This document shows positions 32,104 to 43,099 of a stretch of 55,070 bases of DNA, in pieces (positions within the stretch are counted from its first letter, which is position 1; each line of letters starts with the position of its first letter). Source of the stretch: Amphimedon queenslandica (Eukaryota > Porifera > Demospongiae > Haplosclerida > Niphatidae); assembly GCF_000090795.2 (NCBI RefSeq), contig NW_003546313.1:101648-156717 (forward strand), written 5' to 3'. Position numbers and translations under genes: made by a program. Under the pieces are notes generated by a model. That model was not told the DNA's origin. It searched no databases and saw only the letters and a list, made by a program, of their open reading frames with translations.

Positions 32104-32536
32104 AGGATTCAGTGTGTCAATTCGTCAAGAAAGTAATGGAAGCAAGGACAAGTAGGATTCCAAACGACCGATTATTCCAAACGATCAATTATTCCAAACG
32201 ACCGATTATTCCAAACGACCGATTATGCCAAACGACCGATTATTCTGAATGACAGATTATTCCAAACGACTGAAAATATCCATACGAACAAAAATACAAA
32301 ATGAAAACCCTACTCCCATGATGCAAAATCTACTCTACATTATATGGTGTTTTGTATTTCTTTACATAATTATTACATTAAAAGTACATTGTAGAGTAGA
32401 ATTTGCGTCACGAGAGTAGGATTTTCATTTTGTATTTTCGTTTGTATGGGTATAGTCAGTGGTTCGGAATAATATGTCGTTGGGAATAATCGGTCGTTTG
32501 AAATCCTACTTGAATTGACACACTGAATCCTACTCA
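32104..32536. mobile_element. Foldback element with internal 17-bp tandem repeats
   Basis: The outer ends are inverted (AGGATTCAGTGTGTCAATT at the left; AATTGACACACTGAATCCT at the right). The left arm has about seven copies of a 17-bp unit, ATTCCAAACGACCGATT. The right arm has two to three inverted copies (AATCGGTCGTTTG). The core is an inverted pair of AAATACAAAATGAAAA...CCTACTC and RC blocks. The same core, without the tandem units, forms the foldback repeat at 40328-40519. Confidence 0.75.
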
Positions 32537-32553
32537 ATTTTTTTTTTAAGTTT

Positions 32554-32796
32554 TTATGAACTTTGTACATGGTCATTGAATTCCCTAATTAGAGCAGAGC
32601 GAATGGAAGTACCAAAATTAAACTTTGACCCAAACCGATGAAACTCTCTAACCATCACTTCTGCTTTCTTTAACGGGTTGATAATTTTGACTTGATAACT
32701 GTAGGTGTCTGCTTGACGTGCTGGTGTTGTAATAGGTATATGTAGTGGGACTGGTATCTCTGCTGTTCTTGAGGCAGGTGTTGGACAATGACTCAT
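32554..32796 (-). CDS. Small ORF, uncharacterised, possibly a fragment
   Basis: Eighty codons (starts MSHCPTPASRTAEIPVPLHI). The second half, VREFHRFGSKFNFGTSIRSAL, looks like a folded alpha/beta segment similar to N-terminal regions I associate with transposon-linked proteins in cnidarians, but I cannot name a family. It lies next to the foldback element and 0.5 kb before the SWIM/YqaJ gene on the other strand. It may be the first exon of a broken gene. Confidence 0.3.
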   Translation of the reverse strand: MSHCPTPASRTAEIPVPLHIPITTPARQADTYSYQVKIINPLKKAEVMVREFHRFGSKFNFGTSIRSALIREFNDHVQSS

Positions 32797-33319
32797 CTAA
32801 CCAGTATTACTCTGGGCTAGGTTCCGCATAGATATTACACATACATGGATTGGAAACAGAGAAAGACCAGATGGTCACCTGGTCTTTTCACAGGAAGTGA
32901 CATCATTACCCACAAGGGAAAATGTGACAGTATGACTTGCAGGCTGAAGCATTAAGCAAGTACTTTTAAGACTGTTCTGGAAGTATTCGCAACATGAGAA
33001 TTTTAATTTACACTCCAAAGGTGAAGGAAACAAACGAAAGGAAATATGAGAGTGAATATATACCAATAATATAAAATTTCATGATTATTTTTGTATCATT
33101 AATGACACTGAAATATTGTAGATGGCTTCATAAAATTCCTTGATGACACGCCACAAACAAGTAGATCCAATGATTAACAATGATTACAGTCTGCTGATGG
33201 CTCATGCTCTTGGTTTTCTCAATAGACCATTTAGTACTAATTTATTCATGACAGTACTCTAAATCATTATAACTAATTAATAAGTACCTAACCTCCAAAC
33301 TGCCATTGTGGATGTATAG

Positions 33320-36297
33320 ACATTGTTTCAAGGTATGAAGGCTGACCATTTAACCACTATTTTCAGTCCTGATCGAAGGAGATACATAGAAAAAGTGGAA
33401 AATATATTCAAAGGAACTTACTCCATGCACTGTGATCCCTTTCTGATTGATGCAAGTGCCAGGGAAGATGATATCAGCAAGTGGTCAAGTGTGGATTTTG
33501 GATCCATATATACTTCTGTAATTGATAAACTTGTTGTGTACACCAAGGAGAGCTACAAAAGCTTGAATGCCTATAATTATTACATAAAGTATGGTTATGA
33601 TTATTGAAATAGTGAGCTGTAATGGTTTTGTTAATTTTTTTTTGTGGATGGGTTCACACTGTACACTGTATACTATTATAGTATAAGCAGCATCCCTACA
33701 GTGTGTTTATTGAAGAGTGAAGTGAACCCATGACGATTCAACATTAAACCATACAATGCATGGACTGCTTTCAACTGTGTCTCAGGAGAGATCATTACTG
33801 CCCATTGTACATGTATGGCAGGATGAGCTAATATTTGCAGTACATTTACAGAATTTTATGTTCTGACATGTATAGATGTGGTGAAACTTTTGCAGCTGTC
33901 CTAGTTGAAGCATGTAACAGACTTGAGATAGCAAAACAGACATGTACATCTCAGCCATGTTTATGGAATCAGGCTTTTTCTAAGAAAGTAACATCTTGTT
34001 TAAAATGTATTCGAAGAATTTTTATCTTTTTTTTCTTTAGGTTACACCGTCTCCCATCAGTGACATTGAGTTCTACAATCCAGTTAAGAGAAGGAAAAGA
34101 AGTGAGACTATATCCAGCCAAAATAAAACAAGTAATAAATCATCAGCTGTTGATGTTGTTTCTCCAACAAATTTACGCCGGCAATTTCTTTTAGAACAGA
34201 TACATTCTGTTCTTCCTTTTGCTGCAATATTCACTGTAGTTCCAGGTTTTGTGCAGCCAATTGTATGTGACACTGGCACAATCATTTCATTCCCTTGAGT
34301 CAAGTCCTGAATCAACTGAACCACCAACAACTGCTGTTTCATCCTCGAATTCCATATCGATGTTAGCACAAGACTTGTCACAAGAATCCACAAATGTTGA
34401 CTTACCTCTCCTTACTTCTTTATACGATCCATCTACGTTAAAGGAGCACATATCACAAGTTTTATTTAATTCCATAAAGATGACCCAGTCAGCAGCTGAT
34501 AAATTATAGTTAGAGACCATGGAACAGTCGCTATCTAAGCTGTTGTATGATCATGGGGCTGGACAAATACCTGCTTCCAACATGCACAAGGTACTGGACG
34601 ACGTTACCCATTATCAATAATCAAAAGTATAATGCAGTATTACAAGATATCTGAAAATGTGCCATCATTAAAGTGGGGCAGAGAGAAGGAGCCACTGCAA
34701 TAGAACAATATACTAGAGAAACGATGAAGACACATGAGGACTTCAAAGTTTTAAGTTCTGGTCTTATCATTGATCCTAAATATTCGTATCTTGGGGCAAG
34801 CCCAGATTAGTCTCGCGAGCCAGACCATTTCCTGACCTGCAGTCATTGGAATGGACAGCGTGGGAATGGTCTGGTTCACACAGTTACCTCTTCTTGTTCG
34901 AAATAATACCCACGTGGGTAATGACGTAGGGAATATATCACATGTTAAAGGCCACGCCCAACACACGTGTTTTCATGTGTGTGATGAAGCAAGAAGTTGC
35001 AAACAACTAAAATCCTACTAATTTTGTGCATCTTAGACGTTGGAAGAGAAAGAAAGGATTTGAAGATTAGAATCCACACCTAAAATATCAGCAAGAAATC
35101 AGTAATGCAATGTGTCAGAGTGCTTCAACATTGTAAGTCTTGTAACTCTCATTGCAATTGTAAAATGCTAACTTATTTGATTTCCACAGGTCAATAAACA
35201 ATCATTGCTTCCAGTAATGTAGTATTTGTAGCAAGAAGTGTGCAAATACAGTCGGTGTGTTCCAAATTTGTCATTTAATCTAGTTTTAGTTACAATTTCA
35301 TTAGTAAAAATGTTTTAAAATAATCATACAGTACAATAATACACCTTAAATGAGAAAGAAAGAAGTGTAACTCAGGAATGAAAATATCATTTGTGAAACC
35401 ACACTAAAATTTCATCTCACTGCATGTTTTATGGCATCCTACCAACTTGTAGCTTATTACCTAGTTATATTTCACTAAAATGCTTCCTCAGAATCAAAGA
35501 CACGCTTCGTGCTACCACTCTAGCTTCTTTTTCAACCACTTTTTCCTGTGTCCTATGAAAAGACGCCATATTTTATAATCAAAATTCATGTGACATGTGG
35601 TCACGTGTTAAGGAAAACTGAATCTGATTGGTCCGCAGGAATCTCTGCGCGTGGAACAAACTACTATCACTGTGTGAACCAGACCCTTCCCCGCCGTCCA
35701 CCCCAATGACAGTAGGCTGAGAAATGGTCTGGTTTGCGAGACTAGCCCAGATAGGTTGGCATCCTGTTCTTGTTGTGGAGTTTGTTTACTAGAGATAAAG
35801 TGTCCATATTAACATTGGAATTCAAAACCAGAGGACATTGTTGATTCAAAGTTCTTTCTTTAGTACAGTGATCAGAATGACTTACAGTTGTAACGAGATC
35901 ATGAATACTATACTCAGGTGCAAGGGCAATTGTACCTTAGCCATCAAAGTCAGTGTGATTTTGTGTGCTGGACAACAGCTGGTTTTTATATAGAAACTGT
36001 TCCTGTTGATGATTCATTCAAAGCCAAGCTTATGCCAGAGCTGGAATACTTTTTCAAAAGTATGTTGTCCGAAAACTCGTCTGTAGAGCACAGGATCCTA
36101 CAGTGTCATGTGGCAATGTTTCTAGTCATGAAGATGAAGCAGTTTATTGCTTTTGCCGAGAACCAGAATATGGAACGATGATTTTATGTGATGGGAGAAA
36201 TTGTCAATACAAGTGGTTTCACTTTGACTGTGTGGATATAAGCACCATTCCTAACGGTGAATGGTTCTGTAAATAGTGCATGGCAAGAGATGATTAA
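33320..36297 (+). pseudogene. SWIM - YqaJ-like nuclease - PHD finger gene
   Basis: Exon 1 (33323-33600) ends KLVVYTKESYKSLNAYNYY. Near 33770 is a SWIM-type zinc motif start (VSGEIITAHCTCMAG), then CNRLEIAKQTCTSQPCLWNQ. After an intron comes ISDIEFYNPVKRRKRS at 34050. A linker leads to SNMHKVL, VPSLKWGREKE and YLGASPD at 34807, which holds the first YqaJ acidic residue. The 34808-35744 element interrupts there. After it come LEIKCPY (Glu-x-Lys), HEYYTQVQGQLYLS (Gln) and a helical region. The protein ends in a PHD finger (YCFCREPEYG, LCDGRNCQYKWFHFDCV, GEWFCK, stop, CMA). YqaJ enzymes are lambda-exonuclease-like recombination nucleases; PHD fingers read histone tails. Such combinations are multiplied in cnidarians and appear mobile. 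Stops and shifts show that this copy is dead. Confidence 0.75.
34808..35744. mobile_element. Non-autonomous element, 937 bp, 8-bp duplication
   Basis: Inverted ends: TAGTCTCGCGAGCCAGACC at the left; the right end reverse complements to TAGTCTCGCAAACCAGACC, both followed by ATTTC. Perfect 8-bp duplications GCCCAGAT lie at 34800-34807 and 35745-35752. It has no coding. Its ends resemble those of the RecQ/DUF6589 element at 14914 and 27419 (TAGTCTCGCGTAGCCAGAAC), which suggests it is mobilised by that kind of element. Confidence 0.88.
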
Positions 36298-36332
36298 TAA
36301 TATTGACTTGTGGCTTTATGATAAAAATTGTT

Positions 36333-36358
36333 CTTAGTAACGCGGTAGCGTTACTAAG
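36333..36358. repeat. Perfect 11-bp inverted repeat (hairpin)
   Basis: CTTAGTAACGC, a 4-base loop GGTA, then GCGTTACTAAG. It stands directly before the retroelement start fragment. The 54.5 kb copy has a degraded form (GTAGTAACACCGTAGATTAC). Confidence 0.85.
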
Positions 36359-36490
36359 TAGGATTCACCCCATTTCAAAATGGCTGCCACAACTTTTGCA
36401 GCCTTGCTATACTGGGAAAACAAGCTCCTATGCTTACCAGACTTCTTAGAGGACCTTATTTTGACCAGAGGACTCCATTGGTACCACTAG
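36338..36490 (+). pseudogene. 5' fragment of a retroelement (36-codon ORF start)
   Basis: ATG at 36380 opens a 36-codon frame beginning MAATTFAALLYWENKLLCLP and ending with a stop at 36488. The same sequence, with leader TTACTAAGTAGGATTCACC, occurs at 54530-54672, where the frame has a one-base loss but leads into longer coding. So this is a short 5' piece of the same family. Only the N-terminus is here. Confidence 0.6.
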
Positions 36491-37640
36491 CGTGGCTCCA
36501 AACTTTATCTAAGGGGAAGTGAAAAATCGGCAAACGGGCTATTTTGTTCAGTCCACTAATTTTTGTCTTCATCTCCTGTCAATCAGTTAAGCAGGGGTAT
36601 CGTAGTCTTTGATCAACGCTTCAAGGCTAATTCTTACACTATTCTACTTCAGCTGGCCATGCGCAGGTCCACAACTTCTTAAATAACTCTATCAAAGAGA
36701 AAGGGTTGCTCTCTTAATCACAAACTAGCCTACCATATCTTATTCTGCCATTTTGTTAATTAAAATAAGTAGAAGCATGAGCTTAAAATGTAGGTGTGGT
36801 TGCGCATGCTCAGATGCAGATCTGAGTCTGACTTTGGTCTTACTAACTTACTAACTACAGAAGCCGAAAGTGACAGGCTTGTTCTCGTTCACGTTCATGC
36901 GCACGCACGTTAAAGACTCTGGACGTGGACATAGTCCAACTTGTGCCACACCCTATACTTTCCAGGATCACGTTTTAATCATGTGATCTTGTTTTGCACG
37001 TGGCTTGCTTAATTGAAATCAATTGAGAAGTGAGGATAGTTGAAAAACCGTGAAAAATTCAATAACTTGGAAAGTCATGAGTGGAACCTCCAGTGGATTG
37101 AGTGGAACTATACAGAAGCCATTTTTATCTTTATTGAAGAGCTCTTAAGTCTCCTCTGCAACGTGTCACATTCTGCAGGAGGAGCAAATACTTTCTCTGG
37201 AAACTTTTATTTCGTTAGAGGAACATTTTTCTTTACTTGCCAAGAAGTTGAGTTGGGCAGCATGCTATTTTGCGACGTTTGTGGCGCCATAAGAAACCTT
37301 TTGTTATTTTTTAATTATTACAATGCAATTTTATTTTATTTTTAGTCTTGCACTGACCCACCTCTTGGCTCTCCTTCCTCTCTTTAAACATCATCAAGTG
37401 GACGTTGGCAGAGATCACTGTCCCCGGCTCCTATAAATGTACCATGTAATCTTAATTATTAAAAATTAATGGGCGCGGTCTAAAAATGGCTGGCTTACAA
37501 TAACCAAAGGCATGCCAGAATCATCATATCCTACTATGTTCAATTGTCAATGTACAAAATAGTGAAACATTGGCCACACCTACATGTATATGTACCTTTC
37601 TACATAATATACATAGCCAGATAAAGCACACTAGATTTTA
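36491..37640. other. No recognised gene
   Basis: About 1.15 kb. It contains the second copy of the CTACAGAAGCCGAAAGTGAC dispersed repeat near 36855-36905. A 101-codon frame at 37040-37345 has no motif that I know. Confidence 0.45.
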
Positions 37641-37641
37641 A

Positions 37642-38119
37642 TTGATTTGTATATTTATATTAGATGACTCATTTCAGGAAAGTATAAAGGAATTGGCTGA
37701 TATGCATAAACAGCGTCAATCACGATCAGTAAATAGTGAGACCAAAGGCAAAAGGATGATGGGAGATCCAAGAAGAATGACGGTATGCCTTGCATTCTAT
37801 ACATTATCATGTTTCATTGCGTAATAGGTAATACTTGAGGTATGTTATACGATCATAAGTCTGGGAAGGGTGTCAAACGGCAGTGTATTCCCGGACCNNN
37901 NNNNNNNATACCTTAGATGTCATGTGCTTTCCTACTCTGTTTCCAACTGGAAAATTTGGAGAGTATCATCACAGAAATGTGAAGCTAAATTTTGCTGAGT
38001 ACATCAAATCTAGAATTTTGAGTGAAGACTCTCAACATCGATTGAGCCACCCTTACCTCTTCTATTATCTAAAAATCAAGCAAATCAAAGAGCTCAATAC
38101 AGTGAGAGGTCCCCCCTGA
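37642..38119 (+). pseudogene. Helitron N-terminal fragment, across an N gap
   Basis: After a 60-codon frame of unknown kind (SFQESIKELADMHKQRQSRS) comes the Helitron N-terminal motif VMCFPTLFPTGKFGEYHHRN and FAEYIKSRILSEDSQHR, ending at 38119. The same motif is seen on the - strand at 9.9 kb. The Rep nuclease core does not follow, so it is a fragment. It might belong to the Helitron Rep at 43.1-44.8 kb, 5 kb downstream on the same strand, if the sequence between is inserted. Confidence 0.65.
37898..37907. other. Assembly gap of 10 N
   Basis: Ten undefined bases inside the Helitron N-terminal fragment. The true gap size is unknown, and the reading frame across it cannot be trusted. Confidence 0.99.
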
Positions 38120-38249
38120 TCATGAATGAATTATCCTAACATCAAATGTATGATTATAGTACAATACCCTCTCTCTCTCATATGTATTACATCTATCTAT
38201 TGCATGTGTGTTGAGCCTGATCTATTGTTATTATTGTTTATTGATTCTG

Positions 38250-38275
38250 ATTTCTTAAGACCGTTCGGTCTTAGG
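38250..38275. repeat. Short hairpin TAAGACCG TT CGGTCTTA
   Basis: An 8-bp stem with a 2-base loop. Hairpins near the 3' end are typical of Helitrons, but I do not see a clear CTRR end next to it, so this is only a possible Helitron terminus. Confidence 0.4.
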
Positions 38276-38589
38276 CCAGCGGTATGTTCAGGCTAGAGTT
38301 CGCTACCATTATTAATTCAATTATTGGTATTTTTAAATTATCAAAAAATAAATTTTCGTTCAGTTCCTCCATAATATTTTGTCCTAACATACAGTCCTCT
38401 TTCTCTCCCTCTTCTATCTCCTTCCATCCTGACACTGGCTCGTCCACTGCAAAGTTACGGCAGAAAGACCAATTTCTGCCAAAGTGAGGTTGCACCAAAG
38501 TGAGGTTGCACCGAACCGACGGAATCCCTCCTAGATCTGCAACTGACATACATTGTACAAGCTCAATACAAGGCACATTGAACATAACC

Positions 38590-39720
38590 AGTATGTTTAA
38601 TTATTATTGTGTACATTCATAAGAACATTCCTCAGAAACTGCCGTTAGCAAAATGTGGTCCCAAAATTTAGGCAAAATTCACAAATGTGGACAGTTTGTC
38701 TACAACAGAGGCAGAGGGAGCATCTACATAATCTAGTGGCAAATTTTGATCAGCATACAAAGGGTAACTATCACAAACAAATAAGATGCAGTTTGTTTTA
38801 CAAAGCACCAATTACTATGCCTCCTAAATGGATAAACGAAGCACTATCTAATGAACATATTTTTTGTCAAAGTGAGACACTTCACATTCATTTTACAATA
38901 CATCCAAACTTGGATTGCATATGATACAATAAATCTTAAACTGAACCTTGAGGAGGTAGTCTCACATTCAAGGTCAATCTAGTAGTAACTCACGTAAGCA
39001 GCACATTGTAACAATTACATTTAATTCTTTCTCTCATTTGACACATAAAGTATGTTACACATCAAAACACTTAGTATGCTTGTACATGAGTGGTTTAGTC
39101 TGTAGCACTGTTATGCTACTACCATTTTACTCAGCACAATCCTACTCCAAAGTGTTCCACGCATGTTGATGTATTACAATAATAGACTCAGCACAACACA
39201 AAGCTGGCACACAAAACATGGTAGAGTATGTCGCTAATAAATGTAGCTTTACTACCACAATCTGACACTCTGTATAATGCAACAACAGCTGCGACACAAA
39301 GTGTGGTACGGCAAGTAGCTACAATCAGAGTTTCTCAAGCAATCTGAACAACAACTATCACACAGTGTGTCACATCTCTAAAATTTAGTGACCTTTATCA
39401 CTGATACGTTAAAAAGCTGCCACCCAATGATGATACAGCATCAAATATTTGCCAACACCCTGTATTCAACTGTCATATTGTCATTACAAGTCACATGGTA
39501 CATGACCGATTTTTTAAATTATTATTGTGTATGTAACTTTAAAAATTTCTCACAGACTGTCATTAGCATAATGTGCTATAAAAATTTAAACAAATGTCAC
39601 AAATGTGGTCGGTTTGTCTAGAGCAGAAAGGGAGAGGGAGTATCTACATACTTAAGCGGTAAATTATGGTAAGCATACAAAGAGTAAGTATCACAAACAA
39701 ATAAGATGCAGATTTAAAGT
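38590..39720. repeat. Pair of direct repeats about 920 bp apart
   Basis: Copies at about 38590-38790 and 39505-39715 share TTTAATTATTATTGTGTA, GTTTGTCTA, CAGAGGGAG-type purine runs and CACAAACAAATAAGATGCAG in the same order. They are diverged. The sequence between them has no coding region. They are too divergent and too AT-rich to call LTRs. Confidence 0.55.
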
Positions 39721-39773
39721 GGAAACTAGCAGGACATGTCAAATAGCAGGACATGTAAAATCTAGGTCACTAA

Positions 39774-40016
39774 TATGTGACCATAATTGACAAAAGGTAC
39801 CTTATGGCGGGTAGTGAAATTTGTCTTTCTAGCCTAAGAAATCCAACTTCCTGAGCCTCAGTTATCATAAAATTACTCCACAGGATGCAAAAAGTTACCA
39901 TGAAACTTTTAGAAACAATGATTGTCTAACAAAGCACTCACAGGTTGATATTTTCCATTATAACTATCAATTTTAAAATCCGCCATAAGGGCCCTTTTGT
40001 CAATTATGGTCACATA
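39774..40016. mobile_element. mariner-type MITE, about 240 bp
   Basis: Inverted ends of about 35 bp: TGTGACCATAATTGACAAAA then CTTATGGCGG at the left, and the reverse complement at the right. TA flanks both ends (39774-39775 and 40015-40016). It is non-coding. Confidence 0.85.
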
Positions 40017-40327
40017 TGGTCTGTGTGTATACTGTCCGGTTTTATCAAAAATGTACCGTGTATTTCTTGCTTCTAAAGTTAAAGAAGCAATAAACTTCAA
40101 AAGACACGTATAGATTCTCTTCAAACAACAAAATACCTATTTATTACTAAGCAATGATTATCTTACTCGCATAGTACCAATCTATTGTAGAACAGTTCCT
40201 TCAGTACAGACAGACATATGGAATCCTGAGGTAGCTCAATCAGTTGTATATCAAAAAGTTTTCCATGCCTTAATCTTCCAATTAACACTTATCTGTTTAA
40301 TACAAACAAGAACATAAAAAACAAGAT
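40017..40327. other. No feature seen
   Basis: A short non-coding gap between two small repeats. No motif is supported. Confidence 0.4.
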
Positions 40328-40519
40328 GAAGTAGGATTGTGAACGATTAACAAAAAATACAAAATGAAAATCCTACTCGTGACGCAAATTCTACTCTACA
40401 TTGTACTTTACATGTTAATATGTAAGAATTACCAATCACCTTGCAATGTACAGTAGAATTTGAGTCACGAGTAGAATTTTCATTTTGTATTTTTGTTGGT
40501 CTTTCGGAATCCTACTTCA
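40328..40519. mobile_element. Foldback MITE, about 190 bp
   Basis: Nearly the whole length folds back. GAAGTAGGATT...AAATACAAAATGAAAA...CCTACTCGTGACGCAAATTC on the left pairs with GAATTTGAGTCACGAGTAG and AATCCTACTTC on the right. The core is shared with the longer foldback at 32104-32536. Confidence 0.8.
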
Positions 40520-41207
40520 TTTTGTTTTCATAAGTTTTTAATGTTCTTATTTTTAATAATAATTCTAATATTTCTTCAGATGCAATTGTGATAACTGTTG
40601 ATTTTACACAAACAATAATTTTCTTTATTACTATCATTGTTATGACTTGACATCATTCATGACAGACAGCATTGAATAGATATCCTGAAGGAATATCAAC
40701 TATACTGATGACAAGTGAAATTAATACAAGTCTTGACTCAAGTTCAAGAATCTGTGACCTGAGAGTGTTTATCTTTCCTGCAATGTTGTAGCTATTCCTG
40801 TTTTTCCAGGCTGTTGTAAAGTTTATATTATCATTGCATATAATAACATTAATTAACTGTTTGTTTTTTTAATAATTATAATAAATTGACACACTTGATA
40901 AAACAGTAACATGTTAGATTAATACTTTATCTTAGCTGGAAACCTCCACTAAACTATTACAATTGATTCCAAGCATAGCTAGTTAAAAAATATCTTGCTT
41001 CTTCCAAAGCTGAAGATCTGAGCATGTGTGGCCACACCCAAATTTTGGAGCACATGCTTCTAAAATTAACAAAATGGCGGCAGATGGTATAATACAGTAG
41101 TCACAGTATCACATTCCTTACTTGAAGAATGATCTGATGGCACATGGACTTGCACATAGACTGTTGTAGTTGATTGGTGTAACAATTATCCTTGTATCAG
41201 CAGCCAA
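40520..41207. other. No gene seen
   Basis: About 0.7 kb of AT-rich sequence with no open frame or motif that I can support. Confidence 0.45.
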
Positions 41208-41407
41208 TACTGTACCGTAGGGGGCCTTTTTTTCAAGGGCTATAAATGTTGTAAATTTTGCCATTTGTTAAGATTGACGAAATTTACTTTCGTGAAAATC
41301 AAATTAATACGGTACAAGATAGCAGATGGCATAAATTTGCAAAATTAAATCCGTGACAAAAAAATCCACAAAATTTACAGCCCTTGAAATAAAGGTGCCC
41401 AACAGTA
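41208..41407. mobile_element. Short MITE with pogo-like TACTGT ends
   Basis: Left TACTGT...GGGGGCCTTTTTTTCAAGGG and right (reverse complement) TACTGTTGGGCACCTTTATT then TCAAGGGCTGTAAATTTTG. About 40 bp are inverted, with TA at the outer edge. It also has an AAATTT...TTTCGTGAAA core. The ends resemble those of the pogo-like elements A and B, so they may share a transposase. Confidence 0.65.
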
Positions 41408-41615
41408 TTGCGATACAGACCAACAACTGGATTGACAGGACTTTTTGATGAAGATGAAGATAAAAAATGTGGCTGAATGAAATGGCTGGTTCACCGATTT
41501 TTAACGATCATTTTAGACAAGCTCTAGACAATAAGAGCATTTCTTTTTTGATTTGACACATCTACAGCTCTTACAAACAGCATTGGGGCCACAGCATCTG
41601 TCTCCTGGTGGTAGC

Positions 41616-41616
<1 letters not shown>

Positions 41617-41676
<60 letters not shown>

Positions 41677-41771
41677 TACCATTACTATTACTATTACTAT
41701 TACTATTATTATTATTATTGTTATTATTATTATTAGTATTAGTATCATTATTATTATTATTGTTATTATTA
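41617..41771. repeat. (TTA)n / (TAA)n microsatellite
   Basis: About 155 bp of nearly pure trinucleotide repeat with a few C or G changes. Long Leu or Asn runs in all frames are artefacts of it. Confidence 0.97.
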
Positions 41772-43099
41772 AAATGGTGACAGAAAGATACAAGAAGCAA
41801 ACAAAAAAACAAAAAAACACCAACAATAACAACAACAAAAGGAAACAACTGAAACAGAGTCCCTTAAAGGGAACCGTGAATGTGGGATGCGAGAGAGGGC
41901 TGCCGAGCAACCCAAATAGCAGTATTACCTCTCCATAAAGAGACTGAAAGGTGCTGGAAGATTATTATCATTACTATTATTGGGCAAAGCCCACTAAGAT
42001 GAGTAGAGTTTGTTTGTATGTATGTATGTATGTACACATATGTATTCCGTATCTCCTCTATATATCCGCACAAGCCTTGCAGTGCAAAAGATTCTAAATT
42101 TCAATATTTCATTGAAAGTGGGAGTGGCCGAATAAAAATAAAATGGCGATCACCACACAGGAATCAGAAGTCATGATTTTCCTACTTCCTAGCAACAAGA
42201 TAAAGGAAAAACACTGTCCAAAGACTTCTCCAACTGCTTGAAAAGTTTACAGGTGCAATTAAGTAACTATGAAACTCCTTTTTGTTGAGATAAACTGTGA
42301 AAATCAAACAAATGTCACCTTTGTCACTGACTGCACTGAATTGGCCAGCCTATTTATATCTTATGGCTATTTTAACTCAAGACAGTGTAGCAAGGCTTAA
42401 AGTAAAAAACAAGTCAGGAGTTTTCTAGCAGCAACATAAGGTTGAGATTCTGCTTTTTTCTAGCTAATAATCTATGAGGCTGAGCCCATGGATGTTCTAC
42501 ATTGTTTCTAGTTATCATTATTAATATTCATTATTATTTTCATGCTGTGCATAACACACACTTGTTCTTTTGCTCTTTCTTTTCTCTCCTCCATGTCATG
42601 TGTGACTACCCTCTTTATATCGTTATAATTATTGTCCATTTTATAGCTATGTTATTGGATGACAACAATTTGACAACCAAACTTTCTGTTAACTTATTTT
42701 ATCTGGGCTTACTAACCGCAACATTTGGTGACCAGTTCTTCACAATACCTACTAGAGACGTCTTGCTGTTGTCGCCTGTCAGTCATATCTCGCGGTGGCT
42801 CCCTTAATATTTCTCAACCTCCAGCACAATCTACAGCTTCATCTGGCATTTGGGTCGTCACCAATCCTAAACTTTAATTTTTCCAGGTGGACTCGCAGTT
42901 TGCTACAAAAAGTATTACTGTACAGAAGACAACGTTTGACCATGTTATTGCCTCCTTGTCTGACTTAAGGTGATCATATTACAATTTTCAGGTTAAGTAA
43001 TATGTAAATTACTAAATTAAAAATTTTCACAACACTTGGTTCAAACCTTGTCACTGTTACCCCAAATAGTGGCAGCACTATAGATACTATATATATAGG
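41772..43099. other. No recognised gene; minor (TGTA)n tract
   Basis: About 1.3 kb. It contains a short GTATGTATGTATG run near 42016 and a hydrophobic 101-codon frame (42502-42807) without a motif. I see nothing else. Confidence 0.4.

Noticed and set aside
33320..36297. Integrated DNA virus or Maverick/polinton (YqaJ nuclease and Ulp1-like protease in the same window)
   Set aside because: No capsid, packaging ATPase, protein-primed polymerase or viral integrase is seen, and the two genes lie in different elements 20 kb apart.
38590..39720. LTR pair of a small retroelement
   Set aside because: The direct repeats are diverged, lack TG...CA ends and a primer site, and no coding lies between them.
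41524..41910. Poly-Ile, poly-Leu and poly-Asn frames
   Set aside because: They are translations of the (TTA)n microsatellite in different frames, not proteins.
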